Part shown: piece by piece, positions 7,381 to 15,914 of the stretch
How the letters are laid out: every line of letters starts with the position of its first letter
Numbering within the stretch: the stretch's first letter is position 1
Notes under the pieces: model-generated
Database searches by the model: none
The model's input: only the letters and a program-made list of their open reading frames with translations
What the model was told of the DNA's origin: nothing
Position numbers and translations under genes: made by a program
From: Desulfovermiculus halophilus DSM 18834
GTDB lineage: Bacteria > Desulfobacterota > Desulfovibrionia > Desulfovibrionales > Desulfothermaceae
Assembly (NCBI RefSeq): GCF_000620765.1
Contig: NZ_JIAK01000008.1
Span: 96,001-160,000 of the forward strand
DNA length: 64,000 nt
Reading direction: 5' to 3'

Positions 7381-9205
7381 ATGTTTCCCTCCGCAGTAAA
7401 GGCCGCCTTTTTTTTTTGTCCTTCTAGCCTTTGTTCCGGGATTGGTCCATGCAGACGCCGTTTCTTATGAGCGGCTGATCGAGCACTTGGGTTCCAAGTA
7501 TCCGCCCCGACACCGCATTCTCTCCCCTGTGGACGAGGTCCACAGCGGACGCCTGGCCTTTGCCGCATCAGACGAAAGTGTTTCCAGGGGGCATGAGCTC
7601 CTCGTGCTCAAGCAGGACACTGACGTTCCGGACTATCTTCTGCCTTCAGCCGGAGTCATCCGGGTGGAATCGCAGTTCGAGGACAAGGTCCTGGCCCAGA
7701 CCCTGACCAGCCTGGGAGGTGCCATTGAAGAGGGCGATCTTGTGGCCCAACCGGCTTCCCCGGTGCTCTATGTGTACACGAACATACGGGAAAAGGAATC
7801 GTCTGCCCAGTACACCCACCTGATTGATACGCTTTTGGAAAATAACTATGAGGTAGTCGAGGTCTACGGCCGCGACATCCAGCGCTATGCCGACCGCTAC
7901 GGCCTTCTCCTGCGCCTGGAAGGCATTGCTGGAGACAATCTGGCGGTTAAGGTGCAGTCCCTGTACTCTGGAGATACATTTTTTGCCCGTACCCAAGAGA
8001 TCTCCACTGACATCCAGACCACTGCTGCGGCTGGAGTCCCTCTGCACCTTGCCCAGGCCTCCGCGATCCAGGAGACAGCATCTAAGACGCCTGCATCCAA
8101 TCAGTCTTCAGGCATGGACACAAAGGTTCCATCTGCGGAAACCGAAAAGCCGAAAAAGCAGGCAGCAGGCTTTGAGCAGGCCCAGCCCCTTTACCACAGA
8201 GAGGTCCTTCGATTGGAGCGCAAGTACTCACGCTTTGTGCCTTGTGAGGCGGACGGGAACCCCGGCCCGGAGTTCGCCCTGCTCCGGGACAACGGCTTGG
8301 ATATCTACGATTACCAGGAGGGCAGGCTGCAGCAGCTGGCCGATAGCTCATTTGACTTGGAAAACAGCGTGGGGCTGCATCTGCATGCCCTGGATATAAC
8401 CGGCGACGGGCAGGATGAGCTTGTTGTGACCATGGGAAAAGTCAAGGACACGCCCTATGGAGAGGATACGTTCATCAGTTCCCGAATACTGGCCTGCCAA
8501 GACGGTCGGGTGCGCACCTATGCCCGGGACCTCCCCTACTACCTGCGGGTGATTGAAGACAGAAACGGCGAGCAGGTCCTTATCGGACAAAAAAAGGGGG
8601 AATCCGAGCCCTATGCCGGGGACATCTGCCGCTTCACCTGGGACGCAGAGAGCCAGGAGCTGGTAAACCGCGGTTTGTACGAGCCGGCGGCCAATATCTA
8701 TGCCCTCTATCAGTTCGCCTTCCAGCCCCAGGCTTCGGATCATGTGCTCATCCTGGAGCCGTCAAACGATGTAGCCGTCTACTTTGTGCCCACAGAAGAG
8801 CTTAATGATATAAGCGACAAGAATTACGGCCAGTTTCATCTTACATCCTATCCTGTTCTCAGGGACAAGGCCAAATTCACCCAAGCCATGGAGGAGAACT
8901 CCCGCCTTGTCTTTGCTCCAAGACGCTTGGTGCTCAAGAATGCATTCGACGGCCAAGCCTTTGTGATCAACAAACAGCGGCAGACCCGTGCCGGCCTGAA
9001 CCGGATCAAGGACCTCATGGGCGACAGAAATGCCCAGGACAGCCTGGTGGGGCTGAAATGGAACGGGCAGAACATTCAGGAGACCTGGGAATCAAAGAAA
9101 ATATCCAAGGACATTTACGACTTCGGTTTCTGTACCTTCCAAGGAGAAGACAGGGTATTTGTCCTGGTCCGGGACAAGCAGGGCTTTTCCCTGCAGACCC
9201 TGTAA
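7381..9205 (+). CDS. Secreted protein with FG-GAP-like segment; +1 frameshift in a T10 tract of the signal peptide
   Basis: AAGGAG followed 10 nt later by ATG 7381 opens a frame MFPSAVKAAFFF, while the body of the protein is in another frame starting VLLAFVPGLVHA-DAVSYERLIEHL. Removing one T from the T10 run (7408-7417) joins them into a textbook signal peptide and a 607-residue protein. The mature part has a mixed N-terminal domain, a Ser/Thr/Lys-rich linker (residues about 210-250), and a C-terminal domain with a calcium-type LDITGDGQDELVVT repeat of the FG-GAP/VCBS kind. Function is unknown. As sequenced the gene is off, unless an internal TTG (7442) or slippage is used. Confidence 0.7.
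7408..7417 (+). repeat. T10 homopolymer in the signal-peptide region
   Basis: Ten consecutive T in the fragment encoding the hydrophobic core of the signal peptide. Nine T put the start codon and body in frame; ten do not. This is the form of a slippage-prone contingency tract, a transcriptional slippage site, or a sequencing artefact. Confidence 0.8.
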
Positions 9206-9226
9206 CCTCTGGCCGTATATTCCACA

Positions 9227-9258
9227 CCCTCCTGCCGGGCCGCAGTTCGGCGGGAGGG
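9227..9258. terminator. Hairpin after the secreted-protein gene
   Basis: CCCTCCTGCCG (9227-9237) pairs with CGGCGGGAGGG (9248-9258), 11 bp with one wobble, 22 nt after the stop. No T tract follows, so termination is only suggested. Confidence 0.45.
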
Positions 9259-9469
9259 CACGAGCAACCCCTAATCCCTCAAAATCCTACCTTTGGTTCA
9301 TAAACCGAGATTGACCATTTGAAAAAAGAGAATATTTTGTTGTATGAAATCAATATGTTAACTACCTGCAAGGTATTATCACTGTAGCCAAAGATGAGAG
9401 TCGCATGCCGTTTCCGTCATGTCTTCGTTGGAAAAAGTCAGGGTGAATGATTACCTTGGAGGTATGCTC

Positions 9470-10024
9470 ATGCGGCACGATTATGTGGCCATTCAGGAAG
9501 ACAGCCTGCTTTTGATCGTTGATCTGCAAACCTCCATGCTCAAGGCAATATCAGGCTGGGATCAGGTGGCCAAACGAACCGGGCAGCTCATTCAGGCCGC
9601 TAAACTCTTAAATATTCCCATCCTGCTCACTGAACAGTATGCCAAAGGATTGGGCGGTACCCATCCGGACATTGTGAACGCCATTGGTCACCCCAGGGTA
9701 TTTGCCAAGGAGCATTTCAGTGCCTGTCTGGAGCCGGATTTTGTTCCCTGGGTACAGTCCTTTGGCAAGCAAAAAATAGTGGTGGCTGGAACGGAAGCCC
9801 ATGTTTGCGTGTTGCAGACCAGCTTGGATCTGATTCAGGCTGGTTTTCAGGTGCACCTGACAGCCGACGCAGTCGCTTCCAGGCTGAAGGAAAACCGGGA
9901 TATCGCCGTGTCTCAGCTGCGGCAGGCCGGGGCGGTGGTTACTTCGGCAGAGATCGTTATCTTTGAGTGGGCCAAGCGGTCGAATACAGATGAATTCCGG
10001 GCCGTGCTGCCTATCGTCAAATAA
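9470..10024 (+). CDS. Isochorismatase-family hydrolase (YcaC-like)
   Basis: A 184-residue cysteine-hydrolase-superfamily protein. The catalytic triad is visible: Asp in LLIVDLQTSM, Lys in the VFAKEHFSACL segment, and Cys in the VVAGTEAHVCVLQTSLDL motif, with the cis-peptide region VAGTEAHVC typical of YcaC/nicotinamidase relatives. Members hydrolyse amides or vinyl ethers; the real substrate is unknown. I start at ATG 9470 because GGAGGT (9458-9463) stands the right distance before it; longer frames to 9419 exist. It is a lone gene between spacers. Confidence 0.85.
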   Translation: MRHDYVAIQEDSLLLIVDLQTSMLKAISGWDQVAKRTGQLIQAAKLLNIPILLTEQYAKGLGGTHPDIVNAIGHPRVFAKEHFSACLEPDFVPWVQSFGKQKIVVAGTEAHVCVLQTSLDLIQAGFQVHLTADAVASRLKENRDIAVSQLRQAGAVVTSAEIVIFEWAKRSNTDEFRAVLPIVK

Positions 10025-10104
10025 TGGTATCGCATATAGGATGAGTAAACAGAGATGGGGATGTACTTTCAGATTGGCCGCTGTCAGCGGTGTGCTTGGC
10101 GGCC

Positions 10105-10141
10105 CCAATGCGGGGTTGGCCATAGCCCAACCCCGCATTGG
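10105..10141. repeat. Strong inverted repeat downstream of the hydrolase
   Basis: CCAATGCGGGGTTGG (10105-10119) and CCAACCCCGCATTGG (10127-10141) form a perfect 15-bp stem with a 7-nt loop, about 80 nt after the hydrolase stop. No T run follows on either side. It may be a terminator or a lone palindromic repeat; I saw no second copy in the window. Confidence 0.6.
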
Positions 10142-10333
10142 AACGAAGGATAAGCTTTCGAGAGGGATGATTACAGGAGCATAGCGAGACAAGCCCTCTC
10201 TTGTTGCGGACCTTATTTGCAGCGCAGGCCGAGCTCAACACAGATTGGAGGCTTGCCCACATACTTGAGACCGTGTTGTACGTACTCCTGATAGTCAATG
10301 CACATATGTTGATTTTAACAGTGCCTTGATGGA

Positions 10334-10525
10334 CTACGGGTCCTCGCTGAGAAAAGGGATAACGGTTTCGGCAAGCTCATCCGGCGCTTCCTCCTGGACG
10401 AAATGGCCGGCTGAACTTACTTGTACCGTCCGGGCTTGCGGAAATATCAGTTCCCACCGTTGCAACTCTTTTTTGCGCAATGCCATGTCTTTCGTGCCCC
10501 AAACTGCCCCAAACGATCGTGACCT
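10334..10525 (-). pseudogene. C-terminal remnant of an alpha/beta hydrolase (haloalkane dehalogenase type)
   Basis: The minus-strand frame ends with WGTKDMALRKKELQRW and SAGHFVQEEAPDEL, which correspond to the acid-loop and the catalytic-His region (AGHFVQEE) of haloalkane dehalogenase-like hydrolases. The N-terminal two thirds, including the nucleophile, are missing. Just upstream a 10-bp tandem duplication (GTTTGGGGCA twice, about 10508-10528) breaks the frame, and a stop lies before it. A decayed gene, not an independent small protein. Confidence 0.65.
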
Positions 10526-10752
10526 AGACGCATGCTTGCGTATGCATCGGCATTCTTGACCAAAGGCATGTTCCGTGTATACGCCTTGAGAGCGATGATT
10601 GCCTGCGTGCCGGGGCAAGCAATGACGGAGGAGAGGGTAAGCGGACAGTTTCATTCATGATTAATCCGGCAAGTTCTCTTTTTTGGGACTCGTTGGCCCA
10701 AAGGAGATGTCGGATCTGCCGGAGGCAAAGCTGACTGAAGAGGAGGTCAGAG

Positions 10753-11244
10753 ATGGCAGGTCTCAGGGAGCGGGCCGCAGAGGGCCTTCAAGTCGGGGAT
10801 TCATTTCAAACGTTCCGGACATTTACAAATGACGACGTGCTTCGGTTTGCCCGGATCTCACGGGATTATAATCCTGTTCATTTCGATGCCCGTTTTGCTG
10901 CGGCCCGGAATTTTTCGGCCCCGATTTGTCACGGATTGCTGGTTGCAAGTCTGATTACCGAGATCGGGGGACAGATTGGATGGCTGGCTTCTGCCTTCAA
11001 TCTCCGATTCAAGGGGCCGGTTTATGTTGGCGAGAGACTGAGATGCACCTGGGTCATCACAGAAATAGATCCACAAGGTCGAGCCACAGCATCCGTAACG
11101 ATTACAAAACAAGACGGAGTAAAGGCCCTGGAAGCCGAAATCGGCGGGATTGTGCCGGGAGGTGAGGCGCAAACGGTCATGGGGCAGCTGATTGATGAGG
11201 GAGATCACACCAACGGGCCGCATAATACACAGCAATGCAGGTAA
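10753..11244 (+). CDS. MaoC-like (R)-specific enoyl-CoA hydratase
   Basis: A 163-residue hot-dog-fold protein. The hydratase-2 motif is clear: FARISRDYNPVHFDARFA contains the catalytic Asp and His (D-x-N-P-x-H), followed by ICHGLLVASL. Enzymes of this family hydrate trans-2-enoyl-CoA to (R)-3-hydroxyacyl-CoA or dehydrate related thioesters in the cytoplasm. The ATG at 10753 is preceded by GAGGAGG. No acyl-CoA genes are adjacent, so the pathway is not indicated. The last 25 residues are an unstructured tail. Confidence 0.9.
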   Translation: MAGLRERAAEGLQVGDSFQTFRTFTNDDVLRFARISRDYNPVHFDARFAAARNFSAPICHGLLVASLITEIGGQIGWLASAFNLRFKGPVYVGERLRCTWVITEIDPQGRATASVTITKQDGVKALEAEIGGIVPGGEAQTVMGQLIDEGDHTNGPHNTQQCR

Positions 11245-11389
11245 TGCCCGCCAGGGGGGCTCGCGGTCCGGTCCCTCCAGTCCGGGTTTGGGCACCCTGC
11301 CAGGACTTTGGATTTATTGACACCGAAAACCGTAGGGTTATTGTTCTTGTGCGTATTTGTCTTCAACCACGTGATAGAGGAGCAACCAA

Positions 11390-12199
11390 ATGAAAAGGAC
11401 GTTCTATGTGTTGTCCGGCCTCGTGCTGGCCCTAACCATTGTTGCAGCTCCGGCCACGGCCCAACCTGACAGTGAGTTCAGGTATGAAAAAAGTGTTTGG
11501 GACGTGCTTTTGCAACCCGCAATAATGCTTGTGCAGAGTGAGCACGGAGTGGAGGGCCAAGAGGCTGCTCGGACTCAGGAAGAGATCGAGCGAATGCTGC
11601 GAAAGAAGAAAGAGCGGATGGAGAGGGTGGAGGCCGAGCGAGATCGGGGTCTGGACCGGAGACGAGATGAGATCGAGAGGGAGCAAAAACGACGAAGAGA
11701 CGAGCTCGAACGTCGGCGGGAACGGGAACAGGAGCGGCTGGACAGAGAGCGGGAGCGGAGAGAAGACGAGTTTGAACGCCGAGGCGAAAGAAAGAGGGAT
11801 GAGTTTGGCCGGGATAGAGATCGAGACGGTGATCGGTTCGACCGTAAAAGAGATGGGTTCGATCGCCGGGAGGAGATTGAGAGGGAACGTGATCGGGATA
11901 GAGCGAGGTTTGATAAGAAACGGGATATGAAAGAGGAAAGGTTCGAGCGTGGTCATGACCGGGGCCGGGCCAACGAACGTTTTGATGAAAGAAAACGGGG
12001 TGTTGAAGAGCACTGGGATAGAGAGCGCAGAGACCATGACCGGGAAAGAGGGCTGGAAAGACGCGAGCAAACCAAGGGATGGGAAAAAAGCCGTGAAATG
12101 ATGGAGAAAAAAGCACATGATCGCGGCAGGGGACGAAAAGTAGGCCATGACAATGGCAGAGGCCGGAAAAAAGGTCATGAGCCCAAAGAGAGATGGTAA
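11390..12199 (+). CDS. Exported, extremely Arg/Asp/Glu-rich protein
   Basis: A 269-residue protein with a clear signal peptide (MKRTFYVLSGLVLALTIVAAPATAQ) and then, from about residue 60, a low-complexity charged region dominated by RR-DE, RE-RE and RD-RD patterns with almost no hydrophobic residues. It probably forms a long single helix or coiled coil, or is disordered, in the periplasm. No family is recognisable, and homology searches would be confounded by composition. Codon content is skewed to Arg, Asp and Glu. The final codons (KERW-stop) overlap a MITE remnant that appears to provide the stop codon, so the original C-terminus may have been longer. Confidence 0.7.
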   Translation: MKRTFYVLSGLVLALTIVAAPATAQPDSEFRYEKSVWDVLLQPAIMLVQSEHGVEGQEAARTQEEIERMLRKKKERMERVEAERDRGLDRRRDEIEREQKRRRDELERRREREQERLDRERERREDEFERRGERKRDEFGRDRDRDGDRFDRKRDGFDRREEIERERDRDRARFDKKRDMKEERFERGHDRGRANERFDERKRGVEEHWDRERRDHDRERGLERREQTKGWEKSREMMEKKAHDRGRGRKVGHDNGRGRKKGHEPKERW

Positions 12200-12232
12200 A
12201 CTGCAAAAATCCACAAGCTACGTCGAAGAATC
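12187..12232 (+). mobile_element. MITE right-end remnant overlapping the stop of the preceding gene
   Basis: This stretch (...AGATGGTAAACTGCAAAAATCC...GCTACGTCGAAGAATC) matches the right end of the MITE family with a few substitutions. The family has GGCAAACT where this copy has GGTAAACT; that C-to-T change creates the TAA that ends the charged exported protein. Confidence 0.7.
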
Positions 12233-12293
12233 ATAATTCGCAGGCTTGACTGCCGCAGGCGAATTATCCAGTTTGTAAAGTTTCGAGCTGTTT

Positions 12294-14465
12294 ATGCACA
12301 AGATCCCTACATTCTGCTCCATGTGCGGCCCCATGGCCGGATGCGGCGTCAACTGCTACATCCACAACGGCCGGCTTGTAGATATTGCCGGCATGCCGGA
12401 GGCGCCCACCAATCAGGGACGACTGTGCCCCAAGGCATTTGCCTCCACACAGTGGCTGTACTCTCCGCAGCGGCTCAAGACACCGCTGAAGCGAACCGGC
12501 AAGCGCGGGGAGGGCAAGTTTGCGCCCATATCCTGGGATGAAGCCCTCACTCTGATCGCAGGTGAGCTCGGGGAGCAGAAGGAGAAGTACGGCCCGGAAT
12601 CATTGGCCATTCTCTCTCCAGCCAGACGGAGCTACAACGACTACCTGCAGCGGTTTCTGGCTGTGCACGGCAGTCCGAACTACGGGCACAGCGGACTGTG
12701 CGCGATTCAACAGGCCTTCGGCTTTGCCTATATAGTGGGCTTTCCCATGCTGGGCATGCGTGGGGCGGATTTGGACCAGAGCGAGCTCATTCTGATCTGG
12801 GGTGCGAATCCTGTCTTTTCCGGCGGGCCGCAGGGACGGCTGCAAAAGATTTTCAAAGCCCGGGAAAGAGGGGCCAGGGTTGTGTCCATTAAGCCGGAAC
12901 TGCAGCCGGACGCAGCCCGGGCCGATGTCTGGATTCCGATCAGGCCGGGGACGGACGGGGCCTTGGCCCTGGCTATGCTACAGGTCGTGATTGAGGATAA
13001 TATCTATGACCATGATTTTGTCTCCAGATGGTGCTATGGATTCGATCAACTGGCCGACCATGTCCGGCAGTACACCCCGCAGTGGGCTGAAGAGATAACC
13101 GGGATTTCTGCACAAAAGATCCGGGATTTGGCCAGGATGTACGCCACTTCCGGATCGGCCTGCATCATAACCGGAAACGCCTTTGATCAGACCGTGAACT
13201 CAAGCAATGCGGTTCGGGCTGTGGCCGCCCTGATTGCAATCAGCGGCAATCTGGACCGGCCCGGGGGCAATGTGGTCCCGGTGGGCAGTGACATGCCCAA
13301 GCTGAACCCGGTAACCCCCTGGGAGCTCTTTACCCCGGAACTGATCAATAAGCTGGTGGCTCCGGAAGTTGCCATGCCGTTTCAGCCCTTCATTGAAGGG
13401 CCCTCGTCCGCCTACTACAGCTGTCTGGAAAGCGTTCTGACCCAGGATCCGTATCCAATTCATTCGATCATTGCCCCTGGGACCCAGCCCACGGTCAGCA
13501 CCCGCAATCCGGGTCGGGTCATTGAGGCCCTGCGCAGGGTGGACTTCTTGGCCGTGATCGATGTGATGGAGACTGCGGCCATGCCCTGGGCCGACGTGGT
13601 TGTTCCGGTGGCCAGCATGTACGAGTGTGATCATCCCTTTGAAGTGGCCGGAAACTGGATCATGGCCCGGAACAAGGTGGTTGAGCCCCTGGGCGAGTAT
13701 GGGTCCGACTACCAGTTCTGGCTGGATCTGGGAGTGAAGATGGGCTACGGCGAATACTTCTGGGAGGGAAGTATAGAGAGATGCATGGACTATCAGCTGG
13801 AGAACTTTGGCTTCAGCATGGAGGAGCTCAGAGCCTATCCCACCGGGATCGTGTACGAGCCAAAGCCCATGGTCTATGAAAAGTACGAGCAGATCTTTTC
13901 CACTCCCAGCACCAGGCTGTCCAAGGCACCGTATCTGCCCCAGGGCAAAGTGGCCCTGTACAATACGACCTTTGCAGCCCACGGCTTTGCCCCAATGCCG
14001 GAATGGAGGGAACCTCCGGAAGGTCAGACCGGGACCCCGGATCTGGCCGAAAAATATCCCCTGATCTTTACCGACACCCATACCTCGGACGCCTATTGCC
14101 ACGGGTGGCTGCGCAACATCCCCTATCTGCGGGAGATGCAGCCCTATCCCTGGCTGCATCTGCATCCGGATACAGCCAAGGCCAGAGGCATAGAAGATGG
14201 GGACTGGGTCATCGTGGAGTCCCCCCACGGCCGGATCAGTCTCCAGGCCCAGTATACGCCGGGCATCCGTCCGGATACGGTCATGAGCCTGCACGGGTGG
14301 TGGCAGGGATGCGAAGAGCTCGGTCTGGAGGGGTTTTCCCTGGTGGAGGGCGGGGCGAATGTGAATCTCATGTACAGCACGGATCCTGCGGACGCGTTTG
14401 ATCCCCTGGTAACGGCCATGCCCAAGCAGACCCTGGTTCAGATCCGGAAGGCAGAAGGGAGATGA
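12294..14465 (+). CDS. Molybdopterin oxidoreductase, DMSO-reductase superfamily (PhsA/PsrA-like)
   Basis: A 723-residue catalytic subunit. N-terminal Cys residues 8, 11, 17 and 45 (FCSMCGPMAGCGVN...GRLCPK) can ligate one 4Fe-4S cluster. Mo-bisPGD domains follow, with a candidate Mo-ligand Cys136 in NYGHSGLCAIQQ, the position occupied by Ser or Sec in other branches; a Cys here is typical of polysulfide/thiosulfate reductase and acetylene-hydratase-like enzymes. The C-terminal cofactor domain (GDWVIVESPHGRISLQA) is complete. There is no Tat signal, so it is probably cytoplasmic. A ferredoxin gene follows at once. The substrate is unknown. Confidence 0.88.
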   Translation: MHKIPTFCSMCGPMAGCGVNCYIHNGRLVDIAGMPEAPTNQGRLCPKAFASTQWLYSPQRLKTPLKRTGKRGEGKFAPISWDEALTLIAGELGEQKEKYGPESLAILSPARRSYNDYLQRFLAVHGSPNYGHSGLCAIQQAFGFAYIVGFPMLGMRGADLDQSELILIWGANPVFSGGPQGRLQKIFKARERGARVVSIKPELQPDAARADVWIPIRPGTDGALALAMLQVVIEDNIYDHDFVSRWCYGFDQLADHVRQYTPQWAEEITGISAQKIRDLARMYATSGSACIITGNAFDQTVNSSNAVRAVAALIAISGNLDRPGGNVVPVGSDMPKLNPVTPWELFTPELINKLVAPEVAMPFQPFIEGPSSAYYSCLESVLTQDPYPIHSIIAPGTQPTVSTRNPGRVIEALRRVDFLAVIDVMETAAMPWADVVVPVASMYECDHPFEVAGNWIMARNKVVEPLGEYGSDYQFWLDLGVKMGYGEYFWEGSIERCMDYQLENFGFSMEELRAYPTGIVYEPKPMVYEKYEQIFSTPSTRLSKAPYLPQGKVALYNTTFAAHGFAPMPEWREPPEGQTGTPDLAEKYPLIFTDTHTSDAYCHGWLRNIPYLREMQPYPWLHLHPDTAKARGIEDGDWVIVESPHGRISLQAQYTPGIRPDTVMSLHGWWQGCEELGLEGFSLVEGGANVNLMYSTDPADAFDPLVTAMPKQTLVQIRKAEGR

Positions 14466-14531
14466 GAGTGGAGAAGAGGTGTGAGTTCAAGGGCCTTTGG
14501 AAGGGTGCTGGATGCTTACGAGGAGAGAGCA

Positions 14532-14966
14532 ATGAGCGACACCGGGGTACGCTTTGATCCAGGAAGGTGCGTCAAGTGCCGGACCTGCGAGCTGGCCTGC
14601 AAAGAAGTCCACGACCTTGAGCCGGGTATTTGGCCCATTGTAATCCAGGAGGTCTGGAAAGGCGCGTATCCGGATATATGCAGGGAGTTCTTTCCCTTGG
14701 TCTGCAGGCACTGCGAGGATCCGGCCTGTGTTCAGGAATGCCCGACCGGGGCCATCGTCAAGCGGGAAGGGGACGGCATTGTTGTCGTGGACCAGGAGGT
14801 CTGCGTCGGGTGCGGCGTCTGTCGGGATGCCTGTCCCTATCAAGTTCCCCAATTCGATAGCCGGGGAGTGATGCACAAATGCGATTTTTGTGTGCAGAGG
14901 GGGGAAGGACCTGCCTGTGCCCAGCATTGTCCTACAGATGCCTTGTCCATGTCTGTTCATGCATAA
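14532..14966 (+). CDS. 4Fe-4S ferredoxin subunit (DmsB/HycB-like)
   Basis: A 144-residue protein with cysteine clusters RCVKCRTCELACKE, CRHCEDPACVQECP, CVGCGVCRDACP and CDFCVQRGEGPACAQHCP, enough for four 4Fe-4S clusters, as in electron-transfer subunits of molybdopterin oxidoreductases. It starts 66 nt after the oxidoreductase gene; I choose ATG 14532 (MSDTGV), after GAGGAGAG. It probably passes electrons to or from the Mo subunit in the cytoplasm. No membrane anchor gene is present, so the partner is likely soluble. Confidence 0.88.
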   Translation: MSDTGVRFDPGRCVKCRTCELACKEVHDLEPGIWPIVIQEVWKGAYPDICREFFPLVCRHCEDPACVQECPTGAIVKREGDGIVVVDQEVCVGCGVCRDACPYQVPQFDSRGVMHKCDFCVQRGEGPACAQHCPTDALSMSVHA

Positions 14967-15047
14967 ATAAGACCCATGGGCCGCCGTCAATGCGTGCCAA
15001 TTTATTCCCCACTCCAGATCGAACAGCAATTTGCACAGGAGCAACCA

Positions 15048-15914
15048 ATGCCGACAGCATCAGAGATAACCGGCGCAGTGGTGAACAAGGCCCTTTCCCT
15101 GGGCGCGGATATTGCCGGTGTCGCTGGCGTCGATGCATTGCGTGGATCCCCCTCGCATCTTTTATACCCCAAAATCGGAAGCGATCTGGACACCCACTGG
15201 CCCGATGGGGACAAAAGACAGGAAGTGGCCTGGCCTGCGGAGGCCCGCTCTGTTGTGGTCATCGGGGTGTCCCATCCGGAAGAGAAGCCGGAGATGGACT
15301 GGTGGGACGGGAAAGGAACATCCGGAAATCGGATCCTGATGCGCATCAATCGGGATCTTTCGGCCTGGGTGGAGACATCTTTTGCCTGCCGGACCTGGAA
15401 GATGCCCTACCTCATCGAGAAAGGAGGCATCTTTCTCAAGGATGCGGCTGTGATGGCCGGCTTGGGCTGTGTGGGCAGCAACAATCTGGTGATCACGCCT
15501 CGGTTCGGGGCGCGGGTCCGGTTTCGAGCCTTGTTGCTCAGTCTGGAGGCCCAGCCAACCGGGCCGGTTACCTTTGATCCCTGTCAGGGCTGTGAGCAGT
15601 TCTGCCGCAGGGCCTGTCCGGTCGATGCATTTGCCGAGCAGGTCTATTCCTCCGAGATCATGCATCAATCTATACTTCCAGGTACAGATGGAAGCTATGA
15701 CCGGGTGGTCTGCAACCAGAAGATGGGCCTGGACATCGATGAAGCCGTACAGGCCCTGGCTGACCAAGACGAAGAGCAGCAGGCCCTGCGTACATCTATT
15801 GACGCTTTTGAATCAGGCACTTTGCCGGGGGCGAAAGATGATTATGGGTATGCAGTCAAGTATTGCCGGTTATGCGAGCTGGGGTGCCCGGTGGGAAATG
15901 AGGAGCCAGAATAA
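15048..15914 (+). CDS. QueG-like double 4Fe-4S protein
   Basis: A 288-residue protein from ATG 15048, preceded by AGGAG. The C-terminal half contains CQGCEQFCRRACPVDAF and, near the end, CRLCELGCPVG, the two-cluster motif of epoxyqueuosine reductase and reductive-dehalogenase-type enzymes. The N-terminal half (ARSVVVIGVSHPEEKPEMDWWDGK, AAVMAGLGCVGSNNLVITPRFGARVRF) resembles the cobalamin-binding part of that superfamily. It is too divergent, and in the wrong context, to call QueG itself. Its place beside a Mo oxidoreductase and ferredoxin suggests a role in that redox module. Confidence 0.75.
   Translation: MPTASEITGAVVNKALSLGADIAGVAGVDALRGSPSHLLYPKIGSDLDTHWPDGDKRQEVAWPAEARSVVVIGVSHPEEKPEMDWWDGKGTSGNRILMRINRDLSAWVETSFACRTWKMPYLIEKGGIFLKDAAVMAGLGCVGSNNLVITPRFGARVRFRALLLSLEAQPTGPVTFDPCQGCEQFCRRACPVDAFAEQVYSSEIMHQSILPGTDGSYDRVVCNQKMGLDIDEAVQALADQDEEQQALRTSIDAFESGTLPGAKDDYGYAVKYCRLCELGCPVGNEEPE

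Noticed and set aside
10200..10302. 30-codon minus-strand frame in the spacer
   Set aside because: Too short and without a ribosome site or relatives that can be recognised.
11432..12214. Two minus-strand frames of about 250 codons opposite the charged protein
   Set aside because: They mirror the R/D/E repeats as Ser/Leu/Pro repeats; no signal or start site.
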